A DNA stretch of 64,000 nt, taken from Cognatazoarcus halotolerans (GTDB lineage Bacteria > Pseudomonadota > Gammaproteobacteria > Burkholderiales > Rhodocyclaceae). Where the stretch lies: contig NZ_WUAF01000022.1 in NCBI RefSeq assembly GCF_009800965.1, positions 1 to 64,000 of the forward strand, read 5' to 3'. Below the pieces are notes generated by a model, which worked only from the letters and a program-made list of their open reading frames with translations, was not told where the DNA came from and ran no database searches. Below, piece by piece: positions 1 to 10,176 of this stretch (position 1 is its first letter; every line of letters begins with the position of its first letter). A program made the translations under genes and the position numbers.

Positions 1-2
1 CG

Positions 3-878
3 CTCAAGGCCGAATCGATCGAGGCGGCCATCCGCAACAGCGGGGTGGCGGTGGAGATGAGCCTGGCGGCCTTCCGCTGGGGCCGCATGGCGGTGATCGA
101 CCGGGCCTTCGTCGAGGCCGAGATCGCGCGCGCCAATGCGGTGTCGGCGAGCGAGGCGGCGGCCCATCCGCAGCTCTCGGCGGCGGCGCGGGCGATTGTC
201 GATGCTGTCGGCGCCAAGGGCGAGACCAGGCGGCTGCTCGAAGTACGGGTGCCGGACCTGATCGACTACCAGGACGAAGCCTACGCGAAGCGCTACGCCG
301 ATGTGGTCAAGCGCGTGGTGGCGGCCGAAGCCAAGGCGGTGCCGGGTCAGTCCGGCCTGTCGGAAGCGGCAGCCCGTTACCTCTACAAGCTGATGGCCTT
401 CAAGGACGAGTTCGAAGTGGCCCGGCTGCACACCGACCCGGCCTTCCTCGCTTCGCTCGATGCGCGCTTCAAGCACGGCTACACGGTCAAGTACAACCTT
501 GCCCCGCCGCTGCTCGCCGAGCGTGACCCGGCCACCGGCGAGCTGCAGAAGAAGACCTACGGGGCGTGGATGCTGAACGCCTTCCGCTGGATGGCCCGCT
601 TCAAGGGGCTGCGCGGCGGCGCGCTCGATCTCTTCAGCAAGACCGAGGAGCGGCGCACCGAGCGGGCGCTCATCGAGGACTACATCGGGCTGCTCGAGCA
701 GATCTGCTCGAAGCTGGGCGCGGCCAACCACGGCGCCGCGGTGGCCCTGGCCAGCGTCCCCGACGAGATCCGCGGCTACGGTCACGTCAAGGAAAAGAGC
801 ATCGCCGCAGCAAAGGCCCTGCAGCAGCAACGCCTGCAGGACTTCCTCAATCCGAAAACCGAAAAGGTCGCCGCATGA
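3..878 (+). CDS. 2-oxoacid (indolepyruvate-type) ferredoxin oxidoreductase, C-terminal part
   Basis: The reading frame is open at the left edge, so only about 291 C-terminal residues are visible. They resemble the C-terminal region (DUF6537) of the long fused indolepyruvate:ferredoxin oxidoreductases. These enzymes use thiamine diphosphate and Fe-S clusters to decarboxylate aryl- or branched-chain 2-oxoacids to acyl-CoA in the cytoplasm. Recognisable stretches are FRWGR near the edge, RVPDLIDYQDEAYA, KHGYTVKYNLAPPLL and the terminal VPDEIRGYGHVKE. The catalytic domains lie outside the window. The neighbouring Liv-type transporter suggests amino-acid or aromatic-acid use. The family call is fairly secure; the substrate is inferred. 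Confidence 0.8.
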   Translation, partial: LKAESIEAAIRNSGVAVEMSLAAFRWGRMAVIDRAFVEAEIARANAVSASEAAAHPQLSAAARAIVDAVGAKGETRRLLEVRVPDLIDYQDEAYAKRYADVVKRVVAAEAKAVPGQSGLSEAAARYLYKLMAFKDEFEVARLHTDPAFLASLDARFKHGYTVKYNLAPPLLAERDPATGELQKKTYGAWMLNAFRWMARFKGLRGGALDLFSKTEERRTERALIEDYIGLLEQICSKLGAANHGAAVALASVPDEIRGYGHVKEKSIAAAKALQQQRLQDFLNPKTEKVAA

Positions 879-922
879 GGCCGGCAAGGCCCGCGTTGTC
901 CGAGCGCCGTTCAGGCGCTCCG

Positions 923-950
923 GGATGCGCCGCGTCCGCGCAGCGCATCC
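923..950 (+). terminator. Hairpin between the oxidoreductase and transporter genes
   Basis: GGATGCGC (923-930) pairs with GCGCATCC (943-950). The stem continues through one mismatch into GCG/CGC around a TCCG loop. No T-run follows, so this may be an imperfect terminator or a processing hairpin that sets expression of the downstream operon. The 193-base gap shows nothing else I can name. Confidence 0.4.
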
Positions 951-1071
951 ATGCCCGGCGGGTCGCCGCAGCACACGGGTCGCCCCTTCGTAGCTGCCTT
1001 TCGCGGTTTAGATCGTTGCCCCCGACCACAGGCCTCAGGCCCGGTCGCCGGGGTTGCACTGGAGTCCAATC

Positions 1072-3927
1072 ATGAATGCCGAAATATTCGCCCTGCTCGC
1101 GCAGGACGGCGTCACGAACGGCGCGATTTACGCGCTACTGGCGCTTGCACTCGTACTGGTTTTTGCTGTTACGCGGATCATCTTCATTCCCCAGGGCGAA
1201 TTCCTCGCCTGGGGTGCCCTCACCATGGCGGCGCTCGAAACCGGTCACTTTCCCGGGACAGTGTGGTTGCTGATCGGGGCGGGCGTGCTGACGCTGGCGT
1301 CCGACGCGTTCGCCTCGACGCCGGGTCGTCGACAGCTCGGCAAGTCCTTGCTGTGGAATCTTGCCTATCCGCTGGGGCTGGCCGGCCTGCTATGGGTCCT
1401 GCCCTTGCAGGCGCTGCCGCTGCTGGTGAAAGCCGGTCTGGCGCTCGCCATCGTGGTCCCGATGGGGCCGATGATCTATCGCGTGGTGTTCCAGCCGGTG
1501 GCCGAGGCATCGGTGCTGATCCTGCTGATCATCTCGGTGGCGCTGCATTTGTTCATGGTCGGCTTCGGGCTGCTGATCTTCGGTCCCGAGGGTTCGCGCA
1601 CCACGCCGTTCAGCGATGCCCAGATCGAGATCGGCTCCTTGATGTTCGGCGGCCACACGATGGTGGTGCTGCTTGCTTCGGTGCTGCTGATCGTCGGCCT
1701 CTACCTGTATTTCGATCGCACCCTCGGCGGCAAGGCACTGCGCGCTACCGCGATCAACCGCAACGGGGCGCGGTTGATGGGTATCTCGCCGGCGCTCGCG
1801 GGTCGCCAGACCTTCTTCTTTGCGGCATTGATCGGCACCCTGTCCGGTCTGCTGGTCGCACCGCTGACCACGATCTACTATGACAGCGGCTTTCTGATCG
1901 GCCTCAAGGGCTTCGTCGCCGCCATCATCGGCGGCCTGGCGAGCTATCCGCTGGCGGCAGCCGGTGCGATCGTCGTCGGCCTGCTCGAATCCTTTGCCTC
2001 GTTCTGGGCGAGTGCCTACAAGGACGTGCTGGTGTTCACGCTGATCATCCCGGTGCTGATCTGGCTGTCCTGGTCGACCCACCACGTGGAAGAGGAGGAG
2101 ACCGCACAGGTGGTTACCGTGTCGGGACGCAAGGGCTGGATCAGTCCGCGTCTCGTGCTGTCGGTATTTCTCGCCTGTCTGGTCGTCGCGCCGTTGCTCC
2201 TGCCCGAGTTCTACGTGACGCTGCTCAACTATGTCGGCCTGTCGGCACTGGTTGCGCTGGGTCTGGTGCTGCTGACCGGCGTGGGCGGACTTACCTCGTT
2301 CGGTCAGGCGGCCTTCGTCGGCCTGGGCGCTTACACCACCGCGTGGCTGACCACCTCGAGCGAACTGCCGGCCTGGTTGTCGTTCGCCGGAGGTTCGCCG
2401 TGGCTTGCGCTGATCCTCGGGTTGGTCCTGACCGCCACCGTGGCAATCGTCATCGGCTCCTTCACGCTGAAGCTCTCCGGCCATTACCTGCCGCTCGGCA
2501 CCATGGCCTGGGGCATCAGCCTGTTCTTCCTGTTCGGAAACATGGAGTTTCTCGGTGGCCACGCCGGTCTTTCGGACCTGCCGGCAATCAACATCTTCGG
2601 CTTCGAACTGCTCGACAACCGTAACTACTATTACCTGGTGTGGGCCTTCGTGCTCGCTGCCCTGCTGACCACCCGCAACCTGCTCGACTCGCGCGAAGGT
2701 CGTGCGATCCGCGCCCTCAAGGGCGGCATGGTGATGGCCGAGGCGATGGGGGTGAATACCTCGCGGGCCCGCATGGTGATCTTCGTCATCGCCGCGCTGC
2801 ACGCCTGTGCCGCCGGCTGGCTGTATGCCCACATGCAGCGCTTCGTTAATCCCACGCCGTTCGGTCTGCACATCGGTATCGAGTACCTGTTCATGGCGGT
2901 GGTCGGCGGTGCGAGCCAGGTGTGGGGCGCGGTGGTGGGTGCCGGCGTGATCACGGTGCTCAAGCAATGGCTGCAGGACGTCCTGCCCAGCCTGTTCGGG
3001 TCTGCCGGCAACTACGAGGTGATCGTCTTCGGTCTGCTCATGATCGTGCTGCTGCACCGTGCCCGCGATGGTCTGTGGCCCTTGCTGGCACGCCTGGTAC
3101 CGGTACGCGTGGAGCCCAAGCAGATCGACGAGATGGCCGAAGCCCTGCCGAAGAAGGCGCAGCCGCCGCATGGCGAGTTGATCCTCCAGGCCAAGGGCGT
3201 GACCCGCAAGTTCGGCGGCCTGGTCGCCAACAACAACCTGAGCCTGGAGGTGAAGGCGGGCGAGATCCTCGCCCTGATCGGTCCGAACGGTGCGGGCAAG
3301 AGCACCATGTTCAACCAGCTCTCGGGCGTCGACACCCCCACCTCGGGAGAGATCCTGTTCCGTGGCAAGTCGGTGGCGGGCCACAGTTCCCGCGAGATCG
3401 CTTCGCTGGGCATGAGCCGGACCTTCCAGCATGTGCGCCTGCTACCCAACATGAGCGTGCTCGAGAACGTCGCCATCGGCGTTCACATGCGCGGCTCCAA
3501 GGGCGTGCTGTCGGCCGCCTGGCGGCAGGACCGGGCCGAGGAAGCGCGGTTGCTGCGCGAGGCCGCGATACAGGTCGAGCGGGTTGGCCTGGGCGAGTTC
3601 ATGCACACCGAGGCGGGCAGTCTGGCGCTTGGCCAGCAGCGCATCCTCGAGATTGCCCGGGCGCTCGGTTCCGATCCCTGCCTGCTGCTTCTCGACGAGC
3701 CGGCGGCGGGCCTGCGGCTGAAGGAGAAGCAGGCCCTGGCGGCCTTGCTCAGAAAGCTCAGCGGCGAGGGCATGGCGGTACTGCTGGTCGAACACGACAT
3801 GGACTTCGTCATGGGCCTGGTGGACCGCGTGGTGGTGATGGAATTCGGCGAGAAGATCGCCGAGGGTCTGCCGGAAGAGGTGCAGAACAACCCGGCCGTG
3901 CTCGAAGCCTACCTGGGAGGTGTCTGA
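1072..3927 (+). CDS. Fused branched-chain-amino-acid-type ABC transporter, LivH-LivM-LivG in one polypeptide
   Basis: This 951-residue protein carries three subunits that are normally separate. Residues 1 to about 340 are a LivH-type permease, about 345-680 a LivM-type permease, and about 700-951 a LivG-type ATPase. The ATPase has a Walker [10 protein letters not shown] near residue 737, the signature [15 protein letters not shown], and Walker B LLLLDEP. Charged linkers (HHVEEEE and [15 protein letters not shown]) join the domains. ATG 1072 is preferred to the upstream TTG because a GGAG precedes it. The gene is one base from livF. There is no binding protein in this operon. The substrate could be branched-chain amino acids, other amino acids or aromatic acids. 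Confidence 0.88.
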   Translation: MNAEIFALLAQDGVTNGAIYALLALALVLVFAVTRIIFIPQGEFLAWGALTMAALETGHFPGTVWLLIGAGVLTLASDAFASTPGRRQLGKSLLWNLAYPLGLAGLLWVLPLQALPLLVKAGLALAIVVPMGPMIYRVVFQPVAEASVLILLIISVALHLFMVGFGLLIFGPEGSRTTPFSDAQIEIGSLMFGGHTMVVLLASVLLIVGLYLYFDRTLGGKALRATAINRNGARLMGISPALAGRQTFFFAALIGTLSGLLVAPLTTIYYDSGFLIGLKGFVAAIIGGLASYPLAAAGAIVVGLLESFASFWASAYKDVLVFTLIIPVLIWLSWSTHHVEEEETAQVVTVSGRKGWISPRLVLSVFLACLVVAPLLLPEFYVTLLNYVGLSALVALGLVLLTGVGGLTSFGQAAFVGLGAYTTAWLTTSSELPAWLSFAGGSPWLALILGLVLTATVAIVIGSFTLKLSGHYLPLGTMAWGISLFFLFGNMEFLGGHAGLSDLPAINIFGFELLDNRNYYYLVWAFVLAALLTTRNLLDSREGRAIRALKGGMVMAEAMGVNTSRARMVIFVIAALHACAAGWLYAHMQRFVNPTPFGLHIGIEYLFMAVVGGASQVWGAVVGAGVITVLKQWLQDVLPSLFGSAGNYEVIVFGLLMIVLLHRARDGLWPLLARLVPVRVEPKQIDEMAEALPKKAQPPHGELILQAKGVTRKFGGLVANNNLSLEVKAGEILALIGPNGAGKSTMFNQLSGVDTPTSGEILFRGKSVAGHSSREIASLGMSRTFQHVRLLPNMSVLENVAIGVHMRGSKGVLSAAWRQDRAEEARLLREAAIQVERVGLGEFMHTEAGSLALGQQRILEIARALGSDPCLLLLDEPAAGLRLKEKQALAALLRKLSGEGMAVLLVEHDMDFVMGLVDRVVVMEFGEKIAEGLPEEVQNNPAVLEAYLGGV

Positions 3928-3928
3928 G

Positions 3929-4678
<750 letters not shown>

Positions 4679-4698
4679 TCGAACATTGGAGAATCAGC

Positions 4699-5283
4699 AT
4701 GGAAGCACTGCGCATCATTTCTGACGAACACCAATCACTGGCCGGCATCCTGCACGCCGTCCGTTTCATGTTGAAGGAAGTGGCGGCGGGTCGTCTCGAG
4801 CCCGATCTCAAGCTCTTCAAGGCGATGGTGCATTATCTTGAGGCCTATGCCGAGCTTCGCCATCACCCCAAGGAGGACGTGTTGTTCAAGTATCTCGAGC
4901 AGCGCACCGCCGAGGGCAAGGAGGTGCTGGAGAAGCTTGCCGTGCAGCATCGTGAGGCTCCGCAGCGTATCGCGGCCCTCGAGCAGGCCCTGGCGGCATT
5001 CACCGCCGATCCGTCCGCGTTCGCTGGATTTGCCCTGGCTTTCGAGCGTTACGCGGACTTTTACCGCAACCACATCCTCATCGAGGAAGACATCGCCTTT
5101 CCGCTGCTTCGCCAGCATCTGAGCGATGCCGACTGGGAGACCGTGGACCGCGAGTTCCGGGCGGAGATGCAGGCCAACTCCGGCAAGGATGGCAAGCACG
5201 AGGATTTTTCCGCGCTGTTCTCGAAGCTGGTCGAATGTGCCCCTGCACCGCTCGGTTTCGGTCCTCGTCCGTTCAACGACTAG
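4699..5283 (+). CDS. Hemerythrin HHE-domain protein
   Basis: This 194-residue, mostly helical cytoplasmic protein has hemerythrin-like metal ligands: EHQ near residue 10, RHHPKED near 56, QHREAP near 85, and NHILIEED near 125. Such proteins bind a di-iron centre and sense or bind O2 or NO, or act in iron and redox homeostasis. A GGAG precedes ATG 4699. It sits 20 bases after livF and 37 before the hydrolase, so it belongs to the transport operon. Oxygen or iron sensing linked to substrate uptake is an inference only. Confidence 0.82.
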   Translation: MEALRIISDEHQSLAGILHAVRFMLKEVAAGRLEPDLKLFKAMVHYLEAYAELRHHPKEDVLFKYLEQRTAEGKEVLEKLAVQHREAPQRIAALEQALAAFTADPSAFAGFALAFERYADFYRNHILIEEDIAFPLLRQHLSDADWETVDREFRAEMQANSGKDGKHEDFSALFSKLVECAPAPLGFGPRPFND

Positions 5284-5320
5284 CGTTTCCTGCAACCCCG
5301 GCAAGACAAGGAAAAAGATC

Positions 5321-6184
5321 ATGACATCCACAAACATCACCGAAGCCGCAACCAGCAAGTTCGTCCGTATCAAGGAAGGCGACCTCGATCTTCAACTGCA
5401 TTACAACGACGCCGGCAGCGGCGCCGAAACCGTGGTCATGCTGCATGGCTCCGGTCCCGGTGCCAGCGGTTGGGCCAACTTCAACCGCAACGTCGAGCCG
5501 CTGGTGAGCGCCGGCTACCGTGTGATCCTGATGGACTGCCCGGGCTGGAGCAAGAGCGACCCGATCGTGTGCACCGGATCGCGCTCCGAGCTCAATGCCC
5601 GTGCGCTGAAGGGCCTGCTCGACGCCATCGGGCTCGACAAGGTGCATATCATCGGCAATTCGATGGGGGGGCACTCGGCGGTGGCCTTCGCGCTGTTCAA
5701 TCCCGCCCGCGTTGGCAAGCTGGTCCTGATGGGCGGCGGCACCGGCGGTCCGAGCCAGTTCGTGCCGATGCCGACCGAGGGCATCAAGCTGCTGCAGGGC
5801 CTGTACCGCGAGCCGACCATCGAGGCGCTGAAGAAGATGATGAGCGTGTTCGTCTTCGACAGCAGCAGCCTCACCGAAGAGCTCTACCAGGCACGCCTCG
5901 ATAACATGATGTCGCGGCGCGACCACCTCGAGAACTTCGTCAAGAGCCTGGCTGCCAATCCCAAGCAGTTCACCGATTACGGCCCGCGTCTCGGCGAGAT
6001 TTCCGCACAGACGCTGGTGATCTGGGGCCGTGACGACCGCTTCGTGCCGATGGACATCGGTCTGCGCCTGCTGTGGGGCATGCCCAACGCCGAGCTGCAC
6101 ATCTTCAATCGCTGCGGCCACTGGGCGCAGTGGGAGCATGCCGACAAGTTCAACCGCATGGTGCTGGACTTCCTCGCGAACTGA
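5321..6184 (+). CDS. Alpha/beta hydrolase of the BphD/MhpC meta-cleavage hydrolase type
   Basis: This 287-residue alpha/beta hydrolase shows an oxyanion-hole [10 protein letters not shown], nucleophile elbow GNSMGG (Ser about 114), acid GRDDRFVP and a histidine in [16 protein letters not shown] and GNSMGG are characteristic of carbon-carbon hydrolases that split ring meta-cleavage products such as 2-hydroxy-6-oxo-dienoates. No extradiol dioxygenase gene is near, so the natural substrate is unknown. ATG 5321 follows AAGGAAAAAG; the longer upstream frame overlaps the hemerythrin gene and is not used. It is the last gene before a strong terminator. Confidence 0.83.
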   Translation: MTSTNITEAATSKFVRIKEGDLDLQLHYNDAGSGAETVVMLHGSGPGASGWANFNRNVEPLVSAGYRVILMDCPGWSKSDPIVCTGSRSELNARALKGLLDAIGLDKVHIIGNSMGGHSAVAFALFNPARVGKLVLMGGGTGGPSQFVPMPTEGIKLLQGLYREPTIEALKKMMSVFVFDSSSLTEELYQARLDNMMSRRDHLENFVKSLAANPKQFTDYGPRLGEISAQTLVIWGRDDRFVPMDIGLRLLWGMPNAELHIFNRCGHWAQWEHADKFNRMVLDFLAN

Positions 6185-6212
6185 GCCAGCGCAAGAAATG
6201 CCAGGTCATCGG

Positions 6213-6235
6213 GGCCGCCTGCGGGCGGCCTTTTT
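6213..6235 (+). terminator. Rho-independent terminator of the liv-hemerythrin-hydrolase operon
   Basis: GGCCGCC and GGCGGCC pair around a TGCG loop, followed by TTTTT at 6231-6235. It lies 28 bases after the hydrolase stop codon. Confidence 0.9.
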
Positions 6236-6277
6236 GCGCACCGGGGTAAACGACAGGTGTGGCGCAGGCGCGGCGAG

Positions 6278-6775
6278 TCAGCCGGGCTGCGCGAGCAGGC
6301 GAGCGAGCTGCGCATGGAGCGCGGCGAAGTCAGGTTCGCCCAGGTATCGGTGCACGATCTCGCCGCGCCGGTCGATCAGGTATGTGGTCGGTGTCGCGCG
6401 GACGTCGTCGAAGCCTCGGGCCACCAGTCCGTTGGCATCCAGCGCGACCTTGAAGGGCAAGGCCTTGCTGTCGGCATAGGCCTTGACGCGGTTGGGTGGG
6501 TCGTATTCCATGGCGACCGCGATGGTCTCGAGTCCCTGGTTGGCAAAACGCCGATGGGTGGCGATCAGTTGCGGCATTTCCCTGAGACAGACGCTGCAAC
6601 TCGTCGCCCAGAAGTTCACCAGTACCACCTTGCCGCGCAGCTGCGAGGCCATGATGCTCTCGCCCGCCAGTGTCATGAAGCGGACTTCGGGCGCCCGCGA
6701 CGTGTGTGTAATCATGAAAAATGCGCCGATAGCGATGCTGATGGCAACAAGCGTGGTGATAAGCTTGTCCTTCAT
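6278..6775 (-). CDS. TlpA-like thioredoxin-fold protein
   Basis: This 165-residue protein has an N-terminal membrane anchor (about residues 5-23) and a periplasmic thioredoxin fold with the active site WATSCSVC (Cys 60 and 63). A cis-Pro TPTTYL motif follows later. TlpA/ResA-type proteins reduce disulfides in the periplasm, often for cytochrome c maturation or protection of secreted proteins. The ATG at 6775 is chosen over an upstream TTG, since the anchor then starts normally; its ribosome binding site is weak. It is divergent from the DUF4197 gene. Confidence 0.86.
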   Translation of the reverse strand: MKDKLITTLVAISIAIGAFFMITHTSRAPEVRFMTLAGESIMASQLRGKVVLVNFWATSCSVCLREMPQLIATHRRFANQGLETIAVAMEYDPPNRVKAYADSKALPFKVALDANGLVARGFDDVRATPTTYLIDRRGEIVHRYLGEPDFAALHAQLARLLAQPG

Positions 6776-6805
6776 GTTCGTGGCCAATCGGGGAGAAAAA
6801 TCGTC

Positions 6806-7483
6806 ATGCGAGCCATTCTGCGAACTTTGGCGCTGCTTGTCATCTGTGCGCCGGTCTGGGCGTTCGATCTTTCATCGCTCAGCGACAGTGAAGCCTCCGG
6901 CGGCCTCAAGGAGGCCTTGATCCAGGGGGCCGGAAACGCGGTCGGCACGCTCGGCCAGAAAGACGGTTTCCTCAAGAATCCCAAGGTCCACATTCCGCTG
7001 CCCGGCGCCCTCAAGACGGCCGAGCCGCTGCTGCGTGCGATGGGCAAGGGTAAGGATCTCGATGCCCTGGAGACCACCATGAACCGCGCCGCCGAGGCGG
7101 CGGTGCCGCAGGCCAAGGTCCTGCTGGTGAATGCGGCGAAGCAGATGACCGTGAGTGATGCAAAGAAGATCCTCACCGGCGGTGACGATTCGGTCACCCA
7201 GTATTTCAAGGGCAAGACCGAGGGCGACCTCATGAAAATGTTCCTGCCCGCGGTGAAGAAGAGTACCGACAAGCTGGCGGTTTCCGCCCAGTACAACAAG
7301 CTCGCCGGCAAGGCTTCCGGTCTCGGCCTGGTGAACAAGGAAGACGCGCAGGTCGAAAACTACGTCACCCGCAAGGCGCTCGATGGGCTCTACCTGATGA
7401 TCGCCGAGGAAGAAAAGGCCCTCCGCAAGAACCCCCTGGGAGCGGCCGGCTCGCTCGCGAAGAAGGTTTTCGGCGCGCTCTAG
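6806..7483 (+). CDS. DUF4197 secreted protein
   Basis: This 225-residue protein has a typical signal peptide (cleavage likely after PVWA). The rest is helical and rich in charged residues and matches the DUF4197 family (GLKEALIQGAGNAV near the start, VENYVTRKALDGLY near the end). The function of the family is unknown; it is periplasmic or outer-membrane associated. GGGGAG lies upstream of ATG 6806. Confidence 0.82.
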   Translation: MRAILRTLALLVICAPVWAFDLSSLSDSEASGGLKEALIQGAGNAVGTLGQKDGFLKNPKVHIPLPGALKTAEPLLRAMGKGKDLDALETTMNRAAEAAVPQAKVLLVNAAKQMTVSDAKKILTGGDDSVTQYFKGKTEGDLMKMFLPAVKKSTDKLAVSAQYNKLAGKASGLGLVNKEDAQVENYVTRKALDGLYLMIAEEEKALRKNPLGAAGSLAKKVFGAL

Positions 7484-7831
7484 ACGCCAGCGAGCGGTCG
7501 CCGGCCCGGTTCGACGCCGTGGGCAGGGCAGCGGCTCGGGGGCTGTTGCGAACGAGAACACGCTGCCGGGCAGGCTCGACGCCGGTGCGAATGGGTATGA
7601 ATTGGCGTTTCGCGTGGTGCTCGTTCGGCGATTCGGCGAGCGCTGGAGCACCCCGCCTTCCCGCTCATGTGTGTGGAACGTGTGTGCGATCGCATGGGGC
7701 AGGCATTCTCCTACAGCGCAATCCGCACTGTCGGACAGCCTGCGCGAACGGCACTGCCTAGACTGGAATCACGCAGTACCGGCAGCAGCTTGGCCGGATT
7801 CGCTGGATGATTTCAACAGTTGGAGGCAGGG
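7484..7831 (+). promoter_or_regulatory. Intergenic region with a candidate stress-type promoter for the BON gene
   Basis: No gene is seen in these 348 bases. CCTAGACT at 7757-7764, 68 bases before the BON start, resembles a sigma-S-type -10 element (C before CTAxACT). A similar CTAGAGT lies before the DUF883 gene at 10052-10058, with CGAA upstream in both. This is pattern matching only; no clear -35 is present. Confidence 0.3.
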
Positions 7832-8143
7832 ATGAAAAACACAGTTGCAGCATTGGCGCTTTCGGGGCTGATCGGTTTCACTGCAGTCGGGTGTGCCGTC
7901 ACGCGGGATCAATCCACCATCGGCGAATACGTTGACGATTCGACCGTGACCACCCGGGTCAAGGCCAAGTTCGCGGAAGACCCGACGGTGAGCGCAATGT
8001 CGATCAGCGTCGAAACGCTCAAGGGTACGGTGCAGCTATCGGGATTCGCCAAGAGCGTCACGGAGCGCAATCAAGCGGAAATGCTCGCCCGTCGGACGCC
8101 GGGGGTGAAGCGCGTGCAGAACGACATCGTTGTCCGCCCGTAA
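7832..8143 (+). CDS. BON-domain lipoprotein
   Basis: This 103-residue protein has a lipobox (TAVGC, Cys about 20) and a single BON domain covering roughly residues 40-103, ending RTPGVKRVQNDIVV. BON domains bind membranes or phospholipid and are typical of OsmY/DolP-type envelope-stress proteins. GGAGG is six to ten bases before ATG 7832. The next gene on the minus strand is a phospholipase-D-type lipoprotein, supporting an envelope role. Confidence 0.88.
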   Translation: MKNTVAALALSGLIGFTAVGCAVTRDQSTIGEYVDDSTVTTRVKAKFAEDPTVSAMSISVETLKGTVQLSGFAKSVTERNQAEMLARRTPGVKRVQNDIVVRP

Positions 8144-8161
8144 GCTCTTAGCGGACGAAGC

Positions 8162-8192
8162 AACGGGGAGCGCAGAGCGCTCCCCGTTTTTT
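8162..8192 (+). terminator. Rho-independent terminator after the BON gene
   Basis: A 12-bp perfect stem (AACGGGGAGCGC / GCGCTCCCCGTT) surrounds an AGA loop and runs into six T residues. The A residues at the stem base could also help it stop minus-strand transcripts from the phospholipase gene. Confidence 0.92.
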
Positions 8193-8260
8193 GTGAACCT
8201 CCGGGCTTGCGAGGGTGAATGTCGGTGCAGGCGTGTTCGACTTTCTCGCTGCGACGGGCT

Positions 8261-9682
8261 CTAGAGCCAGTATTCGAGGAGGCGGCCGAGTTGCTCCATC
8301 ATGCGGCGGGGGGCACATCGTGCCGCCCATTCTTCCTGGCTTACCGGTTCAGAGTGGGCGAGATCGGTCGCGAAAAGTGCTTCCATGCGGCTGCCGAAAT
8401 CTTCTCCGAGCACAATCACGTTGAGCTCATCGTTGTGTAGAAAGCTGCGCCAGTCGAGGTTCGCCGAGCCTACCGTGGCCCATACGCCATCGATGACCGC
8501 GGTCTTTGCGTGCAGGAAGCTGCCCTGCATTTCGAAGATGCGCACGCCCGCCTCGAGCAGTTGTCCGTAATGGCTTTGTCCGGCACGCAGGGTGATCAGC
8601 GAATCCCCTTGGCCCGGCAGTACCAGCACCACGTCGACGCCGCGACGGGCCGCGTCGGCGAGCGCCTTGAGCGTTTGCGGATCGGGGACGAAATAGGCCA
8701 TGGTGATGTGGATCGAATCGGTCGCTCCGACAATCGCGCTGAGAAGGGTCCGGTAAAGACGGTCGCTGTTCTCGCCAGCGACGCTGCCGATCACGGCCAC
8801 CAGGCGCTTGCCCGCGGGGGGCGCTGCGGAGGCCGTTTCGGGTAAATGGCTGGCGATCGGGCTGCCGCCGCAGTTCTGGCGTTGCCAGGTGTCCCTGAAG
8901 AGGTTTGTGAAGTCCGCAGCGGCGGGGCCTTCGATGCGCACGTGGGTGTCCCGCCAGCCGTCCTCCGTGGTGAAGCGCTTGCGACGCGTGCTGCCGAGCG
9001 AGGCGGAAAGGTAAACGTTGCTCAGATTGATGCCGCCGGTGAAGGCGATGCGTCCATCCACGACCAGCACCTTGCGGTGGTCGCGATGGTTGGCCTCGAG
9101 GAGGCCGAAAGTCCTGCGCACGATGCCGAGCGGGTTGAATTCGCAGACGTCGATTCCGGCCTCGCGAAGTTCCGCGAAGAAATCGGGTGGCGTCGAGAAG
9201 GAGCCCACGCCGTCGTATATCAGGCGGACATCCACGCCCTCGGCACGTTTGCGTTTCAGGATGGTGGCAATCCGCTGGCCGATCTCGTCCGCTTCAACGA
9301 TGTAGCTTTCCAGCAGGATGCTACGGTGCGCCCCTTCGAGTGCCGCGAACATCGATTCGAAGGTGGCTGGTCCGTCGACCAGCAGTTGCACCGTGTTGCC
9401 CCGGCTGAGAATCTCCTGTTCGCGCTCGAGGATGGAGAGATGCCGGTCGAATTGCCGGCTCCGTCCCTCCGCGCGGACTGCCTGGAGCACCGCCGCACTG
9501 CGGCCCGGCGACATGATGCCGTTGGCGTCCTTGGTCGGTGCCGTCGCTATCGGCGCTGCGTGCGTGACTGCTGCACCTGGCGCCAGGGTGATCTTCGGCA
9601 AGGCGGTGCTGCATGCAAAGAGCGGCAGGCCCAGGAGGGCTGCCGCTACCAGCGAGAGCTTGTGTCGAGCCGGGGGGCTCAT
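8261..9682 (-). CDS. Phospholipase D / cardiolipin-synthase-like lipoprotein
   Basis: This 473-residue protein carries two HKD phosphodiesterase motifs: HRDHRKVLVVDGRIAFTGG in the middle and FLHAKTAVIDGVWATVGSAN near the C-terminus. Such enzymes transfer phosphatidyl groups, for example in cardiolipin synthesis. Unlike classical ClsA it starts with a signal peptide ending in LPLFAC, suggesting a lipid-anchored protein. The ATG at 9682 is chosen because it places the lipobox at the expected distance. It follows the DUF1328 gene by 20 bases and is probably co-transcribed with it. Confidence 0.87.
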   Translation of the reverse strand: MSPPARHKLSLVAAALLGLPLFACSTALPKITLAPGAAVTHAAPIATAPTKDANGIMSPGRSAAVLQAVRAEGRSRQFDRHLSILEREQEILSRGNTVQLLVDGPATFESMFAALEGAHRSILLESYIVEADEIGQRIATILKRKRAEGVDVRLIYDGVGSFSTPPDFFAELREAGIDVCEFNPLGIVRRTFGLLEANHRDHRKVLVVDGRIAFTGGINLSNVYLSASLGSTRRKRFTTEDGWRDTHVRIEGPAAADFTNLFRDTWQRQNCGGSPIASHLPETASAAPPAGKRLVAVIGSVAGENSDRLYRTLLSAIVGATDSIHITMAYFVPDPQTLKALADAARRGVDVVLVLPGQGDSLITLRAGQSHYGQLLEAGVRIFEMQGSFLHAKTAVIDGVWATVGSANLDWRSFLHNDELNVIVLGEDFGSRMEALFATDLAHSEPVSQEEWAARCAPRRMMEQLGRLLEYWL

Positions 9683-9702
9683 GGCGCCCGTTGCCTGCTG
9701 TA

Positions 9703-9858
9703 CTACACGCTGTTGAGCACGAAGCTGACGATCGCCATCGCCAGAAACACGAAGAACAGGATCTTGGCGATCCCCGCTGCACTCGAGGCGATGCCGCCAT
9801 AGCCGAGCGCGGCGGCGACCAGCGCGATGATAAAGAAAATGACGGCGTAGCTGAGCAT
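9703..9858 (-). CDS. DUF1328 small membrane protein (YtjA family)
   Basis: This 51-residue protein is almost entirely hydrophobic, with two membrane helices ([20 protein letters not shown] and [18 protein letters not shown]). It matches the DUF1328/YtjA family of stress-associated small membrane proteins of unknown function. AGGGAG lies six bases upstream of the ATG at 9858. It is first in a two-gene unit with the phospholipase-type gene. Confidence 0.9.
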   Translation of the reverse strand: MLSYAVIFFIIALVAAALGYGGIASSAAGIAKILFFVFLAMAIVSFVLNSV

Positions 9859-10176
9859 GCTGAACTCCCTCGGGTTGCTGGAGGCCGAAGCCTGCCGATG
9901 ACCCGAATATAGGTTGAGCGCCGGCGCGACGAAGTGAGGCCTCTCCGAATCCTGCGTCAGCGCTTTCCCACAAGCGGAGCCGAAAGGGCGGGTGTAGGCC
10001 TGGACCGACAGCAGGATCGTCCCGCGCTGACTGTAACGAATGCTGCCGTCTCTAGAGTGGGAGGTGTTCCGCACGGTCGTGGCGTGTCTGCCCATCTGAA
10101 CGAGGCGCGCTTTTCTGCCTCGAAGTGGCCGCCAGCGGCGGGTGCGGGCGCTATTACCAATCTCCAGGAGTCAATC
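9859..10176. promoter_or_regulatory. Divergent promoter region between DUF1328 and DUF883 genes
   Basis: These 318 bases must hold promoters for both directions. CTAGAGT at 10052-10058, preceded by CGAA, resembles the element before the BON gene. I see no coding sequence here. Confidence 0.35.

Noticed and set aside
1390-3432. 680-codon frame on the minus strand
   Set aside because: It runs antisense through the clear Liv transporter gene, is rich in His, Gln and Arg, and has no domain; typical shadow frame of GC-rich DNA.
5126-5320. Longer N-terminus for the alpha/beta hydrolase
   Set aside because: It would overlap the hemerythrin gene out of frame; ATG 5321 has a good ribosome binding site and gives the normal protein start.
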